Positions 10,692 to 22,060 are shown, counted from the stretch's first letter. The stretch is 64,000 nt of DNA from an uncultured Prochlorococcus sp. (GCA_902620895.1 CACNJU010000001.1:1-64000); one strand, 5' to 3'. The notes: generated by a model not told the origin, from the sequence alone. Numbers and translations are program-made.

Positions 10692-11861
10692 ATGAATGAA
10701 CATAAGGGGGTATTTAAAAATCTTTATAATAACTTGATAACCCCTATACTAAAAAATGATTCTGGAATAGATGCAGAAAATTTAACTAACTTATCTCTTA
10801 GTCTTTTATCATTTAGTTCAAGAAAATATAATTGGCCTGTAGTTTCATCAATCCTAAAAAATCTAAATAAAGAATTTTCTGTAATTGATAAAAGGTTAAG
10901 TCAGAATATATGTGGAATAAATTTTTGTAATCCAATTGGTTTAGCTGCGGGTTTTGACAAAAATGGAAATGCTGCAAATATTTGGAAAGATTTTGGTTTT
11001 GGCTTTGCAGAACTTGGTACAGTAACTAAATTTGCTCAAAATGGTAATCCAAAACCAAGGTTATTTAGATTAGCTGAAGAAGAAGCAGCATTAAATAGGA
11101 TGGGTTTCAATAATAATGGTGCAGAAAATCTGGTTAAAAATTTTCTTGAGCAGGGTATTGATTTCAAAAAAAACAGGGAGAATATTTGTTTAGGGATAAA
11201 TTTCGGTAAGTCTAAAATTACAAGCTTATCTCAAGCAAAAGATGATTATTTAACTTCTCTAAAATTATTAATTCCATATTGTGATTACGCAGCAATAAAC
11301 GTAAGTTCTCCAAATACTGAAGGACTAAGAAAGTTGCAAGATCCAATACTTCTAAAAGAACTTCTTAGAGAAATTAAAAACTTACCTAATTGTCCACCAT
11401 TATTTGTTAAAATTGCGCCAGATTTAAGCCTTAAAGATATTGAAGATATTTGCAAGTTAATAATCGAAGAAAATATTGATGGAATAATTGCTACTAACAC
11501 CAGCATAGATAGATTAGGTCTTGAAAATAGGAAGATCAGACAAACAGGATTATTACTTTCTGAAGAAAATGGAGGATTAAGTGGAAAGCCTCTGCAAAAA
11601 AAAGCAAATCAAATAATAAAACATATACATAATATTGATAAAAAGATTATTTTAATTGGCGTTGGTGGAATTGATAGTCCAGAGTCGGCTTGGGAAAGAA
11701 TTTGTTCTGGAGCATCATTAATTCAACTTTATACAGGATGGATATATAAGGGGCCACAATTAGTCCCACATATCCTTGAAGGGATTTTAAAACAACTCAA
11801 TATCTATCAATTGTCCAATATTAAAGAGGCTATTGGATCAGATTTAAAATGGGTGAAATAA
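10692..11861 (+). CDS. pyrD: Dihydroorotate dehydrogenase (class 2, quinone)
   Basis: NPIGLAAGFDKNGNA, NVSSPNTEGLRKLQ, IGVGGIDSPESAWE; the ATG at 10692 is more plausible than the 10659 start in the track, which overlaps rnhA. Confidence 0.95.
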   Translation: MNEHKGVFKNLYNNLITPILKNDSGIDAENLTNLSLSLLSFSSRKYNWPVVSSILKNLNKEFSVIDKRLSQNICGINFCNPIGLAAGFDKNGNAANIWKDFGFGFAELGTVTKFAQNGNPKPRLFRLAEEEAALNRMGFNNNGAENLVKNFLEQGIDFKKNRENICLGINFGKSKITSLSQAKDDYLTSLKLLIPYCDYAAINVSSPNTEGLRKLQDPILLKELLREIKNLPNCPPLFVKIAPDLSLKDIEDICKLIIEENIDGIIATNTSIDRLGLENRKIRQTGLLLSEENGGLSGKPLQKKANQIIKHIHNIDKKIILIGVGGIDSPESAWERICSGASLIQLYTGWIYKGPQLVPHILEGILKQLNIYQLSNIKEAIGSDLKWVK

Positions 11862-11878
11862 AAATTAGAAAATGAATA

Positions 11879-13003
11879 ATGAACAAATCGGAAACTAATG
11901 ATTACTCAACATTAGACATGCAAATATCAAACTTAAAGCATGGAGGAAATGTATATACAAATGCAAAAAAATTAAATTTATTACCCTCTGAAATAATTGA
12001 CGCAAGTGCCTCGTTAGTACCCTTTGATCCACCTCAAATACTAATAGATTCATTAAATGCCGGAATTAAGAATCTTGGATTTAGATATTACCCAGAGAGA
12101 AACTTGAGTGATCTGAAAGAAATAATTGGTAAATTTCATGGTATCAATCCAGCCAATATATTGCCTGGAAATGGAGCTTCTGAACTAATAACCTGGGCAG
12201 GTTATGAAGCATCCAAATTTGGAATAAGTTGTATTCCTTCTCCATCATTTGTTGATTATGAAAGATCTTTAAATTGTTGGAATAGCAATTTTATACATTG
12301 CGAATTACCAAAAAACTGGAATAATATTTTTCCTCAATCATTTCCTCTTCATCCAAAAGGTGATGTTATTTGGATAACAAATCCACATAACCCTACTGGC
12401 CAATTATGGGAAAAGAATTCATTGGAGAAAGTTGTGAAAAAATATAAATTAGTTATCTGTGATGAAGCTTTCTTATCTATAACACCTAATGGAGATAAAG
12501 AATCTTTAATACCATTAACCCAAAGATTTGATAATTTATTAGTCTTGAGAAGCTTGACCAAAATCTTCAATATTCCTGGTCTTAGATTAGGTTACGTTAT
12601 TGGCTCATCGAAAAAACTTAAACAATGGGAAATAAATAGAGATCCTTGGCCCTTAAATTCATTTGCTATTAAAGCCGGAATTGATCTATTAAGTAATAAG
12701 AAATTCTATGAACAGTGGATAAAACAGATTCACAGCTGGATCAATATTGAAAAAAAGAGAGTATTTGAAAAATTATCAAACATAGAGAACCTTAAAGTTC
12801 ATAACTCTTCAACCAACTTTTTTTTAATAGAAAGTAAAACATCCTTGTCGCCAAATATAAAATACTTAGAAAATAAGGGCATATTGCTTAGAGAATGCAC
12901 TTCATTTAGATTTCTTGACGAAAAATGGGCAAGAATAAGTTTGCAGAATAGGAAAAATAACACTCTTTTATGTAAAGAAATTCAGAATTCCTTTAAAAAA
13001 TAA
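11879..13003 (+). CDS. PLP-dependent class I/II aminotransferase, threonine-phosphate decarboxylase (CobC/CobD)-like
   Basis: LKHGGNVY start, LPGNGASELITWAG, NPHNPTGQLW, RSLTKIFNIPGLRLGY. Confidence 0.8.
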   Translation: MNKSETNDYSTLDMQISNLKHGGNVYTNAKKLNLLPSEIIDASASLVPFDPPQILIDSLNAGIKNLGFRYYPERNLSDLKEIIGKFHGINPANILPGNGASELITWAGYEASKFGISCIPSPSFVDYERSLNCWNSNFIHCELPKNWNNIFPQSFPLHPKGDVIWITNPHNPTGQLWEKNSLEKVVKKYKLVICDEAFLSITPNGDKESLIPLTQRFDNLLVLRSLTKIFNIPGLRLGYVIGSSKKLKQWEINRDPWPLNSFAIKAGIDLLSNKKFYEQWIKQIHSWINIEKKRVFEKLSNIENLKVHNSSTNFFLIESKTSLSPNIKYLENKGILLRECTSFRFLDEKWARISLQNRKNNTLLCKEIQNSFKK

Positions 13004-14073
13004 TTAATAAATTTTTTAATCTCATTTTTAGATTTAGTTTTACTTTTATTTTCCATATTCTTCTTCATGAGATCTAATATTTCATAATGATTTTTTCCAT
13101 TTTTAGATTTAATTTTAAAAATTCTTTCTATAGTTTCTTCAAAAACTTCTTTAGAAATTTTATTCTGATTGATTAAAACTGAGCCTCCAATTGCAGCAAG
13201 AATCATTGCATTTTTCTCTTGATGATTATTTTTAGAATCTGGATATGGAATTAAAATTGAAGGTTTTTGAGCCTCTATTAATTCATTGATTGTTCCTGCA
13301 CCAGATCTCGATATTACAAGATCACAGTTTTGAATTAAAGCTGCTATTTCATTAGTAAATTTCTTTTGAATATAATTTTTGGTGTTTTTTACATGAAAAG
13401 GTTTTTTATTAGATTCGCCAATAATATGAACTATCCGAAACTGTTTTTCTATTAAAAATTCTAGAGATTCATAAAGAATTTGATTTATAGCTTTTGCTCC
13501 TTGACTACCTCCCATAACAATCAAAAGAGGTCCATTTCCTTTTGGAACCCATTCTGGCAAAAAATTTAATTTATAGAATTGTTCTCTTAAGGGTGTTCCA
13601 GTGAAAATAGTTTTACAATTTTTTAAATAAGAATTTGTTTTCTTAAATCCTAAAAGAACATAGTTACATAAAAAACCAAAATATTTCGTGACCATTCCTG
13701 GAATTACATTTGATTCATGAAGAATAATAGGTACTCTTAGAAATTTTGAAGCAACTATAGTAGGTGCTGATATGTAACCGCCAGTCGTAAAAACTAAGTT
13801 AATTTTTTTTTCTTTTAAAATCCTAATTATTTGGAAAGTTGACATTAAAATTTGTATATATTGATAAAACAAAAAAATATTTTTTCTTGGTGTCTTTATG
13901 TTCAAAGTCCTCAAATTATATTTTTTGGGAATAAAATTCGCATCAAGTCTTTGACTAATACCCAACCAATGAATATTCCATTCATCTTCAACCTCTTTAG
14001 AAACTGCTAAAGCTGGGAAAATATGCCCCCCTGTCCCACTGGCTGCGACTAATAAATTATTTTTTTTAGACAT
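12982..14073 (-). CDS. murG: UDP-GlcNAc:lipid II N-acetylglucosaminyltransferase MurG
   Basis: AASGTGGHIFPALAV, GGYISAPTIVA, HESNVIPG, GGSQGAKAIN, SRSGAGTINELI. Confidence 0.95.
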   Translation of the reverse strand: MSKKNNLLVAASGTGGHIFPALAVSKEVEDEWNIHWLGISQRLDANFIPKKYNLRTLNIKTPRKNIFLFYQYIQILMSTFQIIRILKEKKINLVFTTGGYISAPTIVASKFLRVPIILHESNVIPGMVTKYFGFLCNYVLLGFKKTNSYLKNCKTIFTGTPLREQFYKLNFLPEWVPKGNGPLLIVMGGSQGAKAINQILYESLEFLIEKQFRIVHIIGESNKKPFHVKNTKNYIQKKFTNEIAALIQNCDLVISRSGAGTINELIEAQKPSILIPYPDSKNNHQEKNAMILAAIGGSVLINQNKISKEVFEETIERIFKIKSKNGKNHYEILDLMKKNMENKSKTKSKNEIKKFINYFLKEF

Positions 14074-14105
14074 AAAAACTTAAATTACTAGAATAAAAAT
14101 AACCA

Positions 14106-14840
14106 ATGATAAATATGTTTATTTTAAACTTATTCAAAAAAATAGGATTTCTTCTCTACTTATTTGTTTATCTTATTATTCCCTATTCAGCAATAACAGA
14201 AACTTTAAAAATTGATTTTATTAGAAATCTAGAAAACTCTTTAAATGCAAGAGATTTAGAATTCATTAGAAAAAATTTTAGAAATGAAGAAAGCCAAAAT
14301 ATACCAATACAATTTTCAAAGATTATTAATGATTTCCCCAACAGCAAATGGAAGATCAAAAGATTAAAATCTAATATTCCAAATGAATATATTTTGCGAA
14401 TAAAAGTTTCTGGAGAAAAAAAGGTTAATGGAGAAATATATATACTCGAATCCAATTTTGATTATTTATTTTCAATGGTAAATGGGAAAATAGATGAAGG
14501 TATTATCAAAAATTTATTCACAACCATAAGAAACGATAATAACAATATAGATATTAGTTTTAAAATTCCTGATAGAGTTCTTACTGGTTCAAAATATGAT
14601 ATAGATATAATTCTAAATAAGCCTCTTGAAGAAGTGATTATTGCTGGAGCTATAAAACCTCATCAAGTTAATTCATTTTTTGAACAAGAAATATTATTGG
14701 AGCCATTAGCGTCTGGAGGTATTTTTAAAATAACAAGAGCCCCTTCAAAACCAGGGATACAAATTTGGTCAGGAATCATAGCTCACCCTGAGGGAATGAT
14801 TACTTTCACAAAAAGCATTGATATTGTTGATGAAATATAG
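14106..14840 (+). CDS. Conserved hypothetical protein with N-terminal signal/anchor
   Basis: Hydrophobic N-terminus (FLLYLFVYLIIPYSAITE), NTF2/SnoaL-like ‘NSLNARDLEFI’ beginning, family not certain. Confidence 0.75.
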   Translation: MINMFILNLFKKIGFLLYLFVYLIIPYSAITETLKIDFIRNLENSLNARDLEFIRKNFRNEESQNIPIQFSKIINDFPNSKWKIKRLKSNIPNEYILRIKVSGEKKVNGEIYILESNFDYLFSMVNGKIDEGIIKNLFTTIRNDNNNIDISFKIPDRVLTGSKYDIDIILNKPLEEVIIAGAIKPHQVNSFFEQEILLEPLASGGIFKITRAPSKPGIQIWSGIIAHPEGMITFTKSIDIVDEI

Positions 14841-14841
14841 C

Positions 14842-16050
14842 CTAAGCGTCATTTAACGCAGCTACACCTGGCAAAGTTTTACCTTCTAAAAGTTCCAAAC
14901 TTGCGCCACCTCCAGTAGATATATGAGACATTTTCTCAGCTAATCCTGCTTTCTCTACTGCTGCGACTGAATCTCCACCACCAATTATTGTACAAACTTC
15001 AGAAAAAGCACTTAAATCCGCAAGAGTAGTAGCTATTGCATTTGTACCGTCTGCAAATTTATCAAATTCAAAAACTCCCATAGGACCATTCCAAATAATT
15101 GTCTTACATTCTGCAAGAGCATTCTGAAAAACTTTAATGGAATCTGGACCAATATCGAGACCCATCCAGTTCCCACTTATTGAATCAATTTGAGATATTT
15201 TACTATTGGCGTCCGGAGAGAATTCATCAGCTAAAACAACATCAGTGGGTAATAATAATTCAACTCCTTTAGCTTTTGCTTTTGCTTCTAAATCTTTAGC
15301 AAGCTCGAGTTTATCTTCTTCTACAAGGCTCTTGCCGACATCTAAACCTCTAGCTTTATAAAAAGTGAAAATCATACCTCCACCAATCATGATTTTGTCA
15401 CACTTATCTAGTAAAGAATCAAGTACTCCTATTTTGCTACTAACCTTTGATCCTCCAACAATGGCTGCCAATGGACGCTTTGGGGAATCTATTGCTCCTT
15501 GTAAGTATTTCAATTCTTTTTCTAAAAGGAATCCAGCTACTGAAGGACTTAAATAATTAGTAACGCCTTGAGTTGAAGCATGAGCTCTATGAGCAGCACC
15601 GAAAGCATCATTTACATACATATCTGCATGTGATGCTAATTTTTTAGCAAACTCCAGATCGTTCTTTTCCTCTTCACCAAAAAAACGAACATTTTCAAGT
15701 AAAAGAACTTCTCCATTTGATAAGATATTTGATTGTGCAACTGATTCATCACCAATACAACTGTTTGTAAGAGCAACATTTTGTCCCAACAATTCACTTA
15801 ATCTTGCTGCTACTGGAGTTAATCTCATTTTTTCATTTACCTGACCCTTTGGTCTACCAAAATGAGCAGCTAAAATAACTTTTGCAGAATGATTAATAAG
15901 ATATTCAATAGTTGGGATCGCTGCACGAATACGCGTATCATCAGTTATGTGACCGTCTTCATTTAATGGAACATTAAAATCTACTCTTACAAGAACTTTT
16001 TTTCCTTCTAAATGTGTCTTATCAAGACTGGAAAGAGATAATTTTGACAT
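14842..16050 (-). CDS. pgk: Phosphoglycerate kinase
   Basis: [55 protein letters not shown]. Confidence 0.98.
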   Translation of the reverse strand: MSKLSLSSLDKTHLEGKKVLVRVDFNVPLNEDGHITDDTRIRAAIPTIEYLINHSAKVILAAHFGRPKGQVNEKMRLTPVAARLSELLGQNVALTNSCIGDESVAQSNILSNGEVLLLENVRFFGEEEKNDLEFAKKLASHADMYVNDAFGAAHRAHASTQGVTNYLSPSVAGFLLEKELKYLQGAIDSPKRPLAAIVGGSKVSSKIGVLDSLLDKCDKIMIGGGMIFTFYKARGLDVGKSLVEEDKLELAKDLEAKAKAKGVELLLPTDVVLADEFSPDANSKISQIDSISGNWMGLDIGPDSIKVFQNALAECKTIIWNGPMGVFEFDKFADGTNAIATTLADLSAFSEVCTIIGGGDSVAAVEKAGLAEKMSHISTGGGASLELLEGKTLPGVAALNDA

Positions 16051-16264
16051 TAAACAAGCTTAATTTTTAATCTTAAGACCCTAACGTTAATTTGGGCTTA
16101 TTGGGTTAAAAAGTAGTATCTGTTACCTATGCCTTAATAAATTTTAAGAATTAACTATTATAAAAATTTTTTAGTCATTAAATTTATACTAAACTTTAAA
16201 AGTAAATACTTTTGAAATTTATAAAAAACTAAAAGGATTACAAAATTTTATTTGATTTATTGAA

Positions 16265-17137
16265 GTGGACATACCCAAAATTCAATGGTACCCAGGCCAT
16301 ATCGCAAAAGCAGAAAAGAAATTATCTGAAGTAATCAATAAAGTAGATTTAGTTATAGAAGTTAGAGATGCACGAATTCCTTTGTCAACAGGACATCCAC
16401 ACTTAAATAAATGGATAAATAATAAAAAACATATTCTTGTTATTAACAGATCAGACATGATCTCCCCTAATACAATCAATAGCTGGAATAAATGGTTTAA
16501 TGCTAAAGATCAATATCCTCTTTGGTGTGATGCTAAACGAGGAATAGGTATCAAAGAAATTTGTAAGTCAGCCAAAGATTCTAGGTCATCAATCGACGAT
16601 AGAAGACTCTCTAGAGGAATGCGAATTAGGCCAATTAGAGCCCTTACACTTGGTTTCCCAAACGTAGGAAAATCAGCATTAATTAATAGAATTGCAAAAA
16701 AAAGAGTTGTAGATAGCGCTAGGAAAGCAGGCGTAACGCGTAATTTAAGATGGATAAAATTAGAAAGTGGTATAGATTTGCTAGATGCTCCTGGTGTTAT
16801 ACCACCAAATTTAGAAGATCAAAAATCAGCACTTAATCTTGCACTGTGTGACGATATTGGTGAAGCTGCTTATGAAATAGAGAGTGTCGCAATTGGATTT
16901 ATCAAAATTATATCTACTCTCAACAAAGATAAGAATGCGAATATCTCAGTTAAACAAATATCTAATAGATATGGAGTTGATATTGCAAAAGGCTTTATAA
17001 GTCCTTCTTCTTGGATCGACGAAGCTGCTTCAAAGCATACCTCTGGCGATAAAAGGAGAATGTCTCATAAGTTATTGGAAGATTATAGAAATCAAATGCT
17101 GGGTAAAATTGCTTTAGAAGTCCCACTATGGAATTAA
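16265..17137 (+). CDS. ylqF: Ribosome biogenesis GTPase (YlqF/RbgA family, circularly permuted)
   Basis: QWYPGHIAKAEKKL, NRSDM (G4) preceding GFPNVGKSALIN (G1); GTG start. Confidence 0.93.
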   Translation: MDIPKIQWYPGHIAKAEKKLSEVINKVDLVIEVRDARIPLSTGHPHLNKWINNKKHILVINRSDMISPNTINSWNKWFNAKDQYPLWCDAKRGIGIKEICKSAKDSRSSIDDRRLSRGMRIRPIRALTLGFPNVGKSALINRIAKKRVVDSARKAGVTRNLRWIKLESGIDLLDAPGVIPPNLEDQKSALNLALCDDIGEAAYEIESVAIGFIKIISTLNKDKNANISVKQISNRYGVDIAKGFISPSSWIDEAASKHTSGDKRRMSHKLLEDYRNQMLGKIALEVPLWN

Positions 17138-18087
17138 ATAAGCAAAATTCTTTCGGCATTGGAGAAGGTGAGCTTATAGAAATCATTTATGAGCTACCTC
17201 TTCCTATGAGGCTAGACAGATGGTTGGTAAGTAAAAGGCCAGAACAAAGTAGAGCAAGAATTCAACATTTTATAAATTCAGGTTTAGTACTTGTTAACTA
17301 TAAGACCGCGAAAGCAAAGACCCCATTAAAAAATGGCGACAATGTTCAAATATGGATGCCTCCTCCAGAACCTCTTATTTATTTAAAACCTGAAAAAATG
17401 GATTTAAATATCCTTTTTGAAGATGAGCACATCATAGTAATCAATAAACAAGCAGGACTAATTGTTCATCCAGCCCCTGGACACAAATCTGGAACTTTAG
17501 TGAATGGATTACTTTTTCACTGTAAAGATCTACCTGGAATTAATGGGAAACTAAGACCTGGGATTGTTCACAGATTAGATAAAGACACCTCTGGATGTAT
17601 GGTGGTTGCAAAAAGCCAAGAGGCATTAGTAAATCTCCAGAAACAAATTAAAGAAAAAATAGCGTCACGCGAATATATTGCAGTAATTCATGGAGCACCT
17701 AATTCTGAAGAAGGCCAAATAGTAGGACACATTGGCAGAGATAAATTAAATAGATTGAAATATAAAGTAGTTGAAGAAACTTCAGGCAGGTATGCTTGTA
17801 CCCATTGGAAATTAGAAGAAAGATTTGGCAATTACTCATTAATGAATTTCAAACTAGATACAGGGCGAACACATCAAATAAGAGTTCATTGCGCTCACAT
17901 TAATCATCCAATTGTGGGTGATCCTTTATATGGAAGATGTAAAAAACTACCATGTAAATTAGATGGCCAAGCTTTACACGCCATTAAGCTTGGACTTATA
18001 CATCCAATAAATGGTAAAGAAATGATATTTGAATCAGAATTACCAGTAGATTTTCAAAAATTACTAAGTGTTCTTAGAGTTAAATAA
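17128..18087 (+). CDS. rluD: RluD-family 23S rRNA pseudouridine synthase
   Basis: S4 domain RLDRWLVSKRPEQSRARIQHFI; HRLDKDTSGCMVVAK; GRTHQIRVHCAHINHPIVGDPLYG. Confidence 0.93.
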   Translation: MELNKQNSFGIGEGELIEIIYELPLPMRLDRWLVSKRPEQSRARIQHFINSGLVLVNYKTAKAKTPLKNGDNVQIWMPPPEPLIYLKPEKMDLNILFEDEHIIVINKQAGLIVHPAPGHKSGTLVNGLLFHCKDLPGINGKLRPGIVHRLDKDTSGCMVVAKSQEALVNLQKQIKEKIASREYIAVIHGAPNSEEGQIVGHIGRDKLNRLKYKVVEETSGRYACTHWKLEERFGNYSLMNFKLDTGRTHQIRVHCAHINHPIVGDPLYGRCKKLPCKLDGQALHAIKLGLIHPINGKEMIFESELPVDFQKLLSVLRVK

Positions 18088-19678
18088 GATTTAAAGAGGA
18101 ATTTAGAAGCGATTTTGTATAAATGTTTTGTGTTGTAGTGAATATTGTAGAACTTTCTCCTTCATCAACTATCTTGCCATCATTCATAACTAATAACCTA
18201 TCACAAAATCTTTTAGCAATGCCTAAATCATGAGTAATAAAGATAATCGTTAGATTCATTTTTTCTTGCAAGACTCTTAGTAATTCAAGAATCTCTATTT
18301 TTACTGAAGCATCCAACATATTTACGCTCTCATCACAAATCAAAATTTTTGGTTTCAACAATAGCGCTCTGGCTATTGAAATTCTTTGTAATTGGCCACC
18401 AGATAATTGGCTAGGATAAGAATTAAAAAAATCATTATTTAAGGGAAGATTTAAATTTCTTAACATTAATTTTATTTCTTTTTTAATTTTTCTTTTATCT
18501 GAAATTTTTTGAATAAAAAATATATCTTCCAAAATGTTTTTAATTGTCATTTTCGGATTCAAACTTGAAAAAGGATCTTGAAAAATAATTTGCACATTAT
18601 TGTTCTTCTTAAAAGATTTATTTGTTTTCAATGCATGATTTTTATCATAAATTTTAATTTCACCACCTCTTACTTTAAGAAGTCCAATTAAAGCCCTACA
18701 TAATGTACTCTTACCGCTCCCTGAAGAACCAACTATTCCAAGAGTCTCATTCTGATATAACTTGAAACTAACTTCATTTAAAGCCTTATTCCATTTATTA
18801 ATGAAAATTGAAGAATTTAATTTATACCAATGTCTTAGGTTATTTACCTCTAGAACGACCTGATCTCGAGCATTACTTTTAGTATTTGGTTCTAATACTA
18901 TTTTTGAAGCATTTACTAACTTTTTCCCGATATCTGATTTTGGTGATTGAAAAATATCTAATATATTCCCTTTTTCAACAATCGATCCCTTTTCAATTAT
19001 TGCAACTTTTTTACACCACTTTGCTGCAAGATTAATATCATGACTAATTAAAATTAAAGTTGTATCAAATTCATTACATAGATGAATTATTTCTTGCATA
19101 ATTTCAAAACTTGTTTTGGTATCTAAGCTTGTTGTAGGTTCATCAGCTATTAATAATTTAGGTTTCAAAGCAAGTGCCATTGCTATAGAAACTCTCTGTC
19201 TCATTCCTCCGCTAAATTGATGTGGGAAAGAATCAAGTCTACTTTCTTCAATTCCGACTTTTAGAAAAACTTCTCTTACTAATTTTTTAATAGCTAAAGA
19301 TGATTTAGTTTGATCATGTGTTTTAAATAATTCATATAAATGATCCCCAACTCTCATTAGCGGATTAAGTTTTTTTATAGAGTCTTGATAAATAAATCCA
19401 AAATTCTTTCTTCTAAATAATTGTGCATCTTTGTTGTTTATTTTCCTAGGATCTACATTAGAAATCGATAGATACCCTTTAGAAGTGGCCTTTGCAGGCA
19501 ATATATTTACTAATGTTTTTGCAAAAGTTGTCTTTCCACATCCAGAAGGTCCTATTATGGCCAAATGATCTCCACTAACTATTTCCAAATTAAAATTTTT
19601 GATAATAGGTTGCTGTTTTAGACCATATTTAACACTAAGACTTTTAACTACAATAATTTTTTCTTTATTTTTTTCCAT
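18080..19678 (-). CDS. ABC transporter, two fused ATPase domains (oligopeptide/dipeptide-type)
   Basis: Two Walker A (GPSGCGKTTFAK, GSSGSGKSTLCR), two signatures (FSGGMRQRVSIA, LSGGQLQRISIA). Confidence 0.93.
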   Translation of the reverse strand: MEKNKEKIIVVKSLSVKYGLKQQPIIKNFNLEIVSGDHLAIIGPSGCGKTTFAKTLVNILPAKATSKGYLSISNVDPRKINNKDAQLFRRKNFGFIYQDSIKKLNPLMRVGDHLYELFKTHDQTKSSLAIKKLVREVFLKVGIEESRLDSFPHQFSGGMRQRVSIAMALALKPKLLIADEPTTSLDTKTSFEIMQEIIHLCNEFDTTLILISHDINLAAKWCKKVAIIEKGSIVEKGNILDIFQSPKSDIGKKLVNASKIVLEPNTKSNARDQVVLEVNNLRHWYKLNSSIFINKWNKALNEVSFKLYQNETLGIVGSSGSGKSTLCRALIGLLKVRGGEIKIYDKNHALKTNKSFKKNNNVQIIFQDPFSSLNPKMTIKNILEDIFFIQKISDKRKIKKEIKLMLRNLNLPLNNDFFNSYPSQLSGGQLQRISIARALLLKPKILICDESVNMLDASVKIEILELLRVLQEKMNLTIIFITHDLGIAKRFCDRLLVMNDGKIVDEGESSTIFTTTQNIYTKSLLNSSLNLI

Positions 19679-19732
19679 GATTTATAGCAAATTTTTCTAG
19701 ACATAAATAAAATACATCTAAAGCAATATAAA

Positions 19733-22042
19733 ATGTCCAAGGCAGCTGCAAATTCAAAAGAAAAAAACGAAATTGAAGTTTCCAAAACTATTTTGCCTGA
19801 AAATAAAAAATATGAAAGTGAATCTTTGAATTATCAAATAAACATTCCCGATTGGCTTCTTAAAGATATTCATAATTTTGAAAAATCAAATAAAGAAAAT
19901 GATGAGAATCAAAACCTTATAGTAAAGGCTTTTAAACTTGCTTATAAAGCTCATGATGGACAATTCCGTGCGAGCGGCGAGCCATACATTATCCACCCGG
20001 TTGCTGTTGCAAATCTCCTTAAAGAAATAGGTGCTAGTTCATCTGTTATTGCTGCAGGCCTTTTACATGATGTAGTTGAAGATACTGGCATTGATTTATC
20101 CGAAATAGAAACAAATTTTGGATTAGAAGTAAAAATACTTGTAGAGGGTGTAACAAAATTAGGCGGCATTCACTTTAACAACAGGACTGAAGCACAAGCT
20201 GAAAATCTTAGGAAAATGTTTTTGGCTATGGCCAGCGATATCAGAGTTGTCTTAGTTAAACTTGCAGATCGACTTCATAACATGAGAACAATTGAATGGC
20301 TAAATGATGAGAAAAAACTAAGAATAGCGAGAGAAACAAGAGAGATTTATGCACCATTAGCTAATCGACTAGGAATAAACAGATTTAAATGGGAATTAGA
20401 AGATTTAGCTTTTAAATTCCTAGAGCCTAAAGAATATCTAGATCTTAAAGATCAAATCGCCGTTAAAAGAAGTGATAGAGAAAAAAGATTAAAAGTAACT
20501 TTGAATCTTATGAAGGAAAACTTGATTTCAGCGGGTTTGAAAAATTTTGAAATAACAGGAAGGCCAAAACATCTTTATGGCATCTGGAGCAAAATGGAAA
20601 GACAACAAAAGCATTTTCACGAGATTTATGATGTTGCTGCCCTAAGAATTATCGTGGACAATTCAGATAGTTGTTATAGAGCTTTAGCAGTTGTTCATGA
20701 TACTTTCAAACCAATTCCAGGTAGATTTAAAGACTATATAGGATTACCAAAACCCAATGGATATCAGTCCTTGCACACTTCTGTGATTGGAAGACATCGA
20801 CCTATTGAAGTTCAAATTAGAACTACTTCGATGCATCAAATTGCCGAATATGGTATTGCCGCTCATTGGCAATATAAAGAGGGTGGTTCTCCTGCTAAAA
20901 GTAATGCCGAGAGATTTAATTGGCTAAGACAATTAGTAGAATGGCAACAAGAAGGTAATGAAAGGGATCATAATGATTATTTAGCTTCAATTAAAGAAGA
21001 TTTATTTGATGAAGAAGTATTTGTAATCACTCCAAAAGGAGATGTTGTTGGTTTAAGGAAAGGATCTACCGCGATAGATTTCGCCTACAGAATCCATTCT
21101 GAAGTTGGAAATCACTGTAATGGAATAAGAATTAATGAAAAGCTTTCTCCATTATCTACAGCACTTCAAAATGGTGACTTCATAGAAATTTTGACAAGTA
21201 ATAATGCTACTCCAAGCTTGGATTGGCTGAACTTTGTAGTTACGCCAACTGCTAAAAATAGAATTCGCCAATGGTATAAGAAAAGCCATCGTGATGAAAC
21301 GATTAAAAGAGGTAGAGATTTACTTGAAAAAGAACTAGGTAGAAACGGTTTTGAAGCATTACTTTCTAGTGAAGCCATGAAAAAAGTTGCAAATCGATGC
21401 AATTTAAAAACTACTGAAGACCTTCTTGCATCTCTTGGTTTTGGTGGTTTAACTTTGCATCAAGTATTAAACAGACTAAGAGAAGAAATAAAATTACAGA
21501 CAGAAGATGTAAAAAATGATTCTGACTCTGAAATAGCAAAATCTCTTAAAAGTAATAATAATTTATCCACTAATCAATCTAATACAGCAGCTAAATCACC
21601 AATTTCCGGGATAGAAGGTCTTGATTACAGAATAGGTAAATGCTGTTCCCCACTCCCAGGCGAGGATATTATCGGAACTGTGTCGCTCGGCAACCATGGG
21701 ATAACTATACATAGGGAAGATTGTGAAAATGTAATACCAATTCCAATAGAGAGAAGATTACCTGTCGGTTGGAATCAAGATAATAAAACTGGCGATAATA
21801 AGTTTCCAATTCAGCTACGAATAGAAGTAATTGATCGAGTTGGAGTTCTTAAAGATATTCTTATGCGGTTATCTGATAAAGGTATAAACGTTAGTGATGC
21901 CAATGTTAAAACTGCTTATGGTAAACCAGCTATTATAAATCTTTGTGTAGGTCTTGAAAGTTATAATCAACTTCACAAAACAATTGAACAAATTAAATCA
22001 ATGGCAGATGTTTTAGATATTGCCAGAGTTGGACAAAGTTAA
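19733..22042 (+). CDS. spoT: Bifunctional (p)ppGpp synthetase/hydrolase RelA/SpoT
   Basis: HD domain (LLHDVVEDT), RFKDYIGLPKPNGYQSLHTSVIG synthetase loop, TGS and C-terminal ACT. Confidence 0.97.
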   Translation: MSKAAANSKEKNEIEVSKTILPENKKYESESLNYQINIPDWLLKDIHNFEKSNKENDENQNLIVKAFKLAYKAHDGQFRASGEPYIIHPVAVANLLKEIGASSSVIAAGLLHDVVEDTGIDLSEIETNFGLEVKILVEGVTKLGGIHFNNRTEAQAENLRKMFLAMASDIRVVLVKLADRLHNMRTIEWLNDEKKLRIARETREIYAPLANRLGINRFKWELEDLAFKFLEPKEYLDLKDQIAVKRSDREKRLKVTLNLMKENLISAGLKNFEITGRPKHLYGIWSKMERQQKHFHEIYDVAALRIIVDNSDSCYRALAVVHDTFKPIPGRFKDYIGLPKPNGYQSLHTSVIGRHRPIEVQIRTTSMHQIAEYGIAAHWQYKEGGSPAKSNAERFNWLRQLVEWQQEGNERDHNDYLASIKEDLFDEEVFVITPKGDVVGLRKGSTAIDFAYRIHSEVGNHCNGIRINEKLSPLSTALQNGDFIEILTSNNATPSLDWLNFVVTPTAKNRIRQWYKKSHRDETIKRGRDLLEKELGRNGFEALLSSEAMKKVANRCNLKTTEDLLASLGFGGLTLHQVLNRLREEIKLQTEDVKNDSDSEIAKSLKSNNNLSTNQSNTAAKSPISGIEGLDYRIGKCCSPLPGEDIIGTVSLGNHGITIHREDCENVIPIPIERRLPVGWNQDNKTGDNKFPIQLRIEVIDRVGVLKDILMRLSDKGINVSDANVKTAYGKPAIINLCVGLESYNQLHKTIEQIKSMADVLDIARVGQS

Positions 22043-22060
22043 TTTTAAAATCAGATCAAT

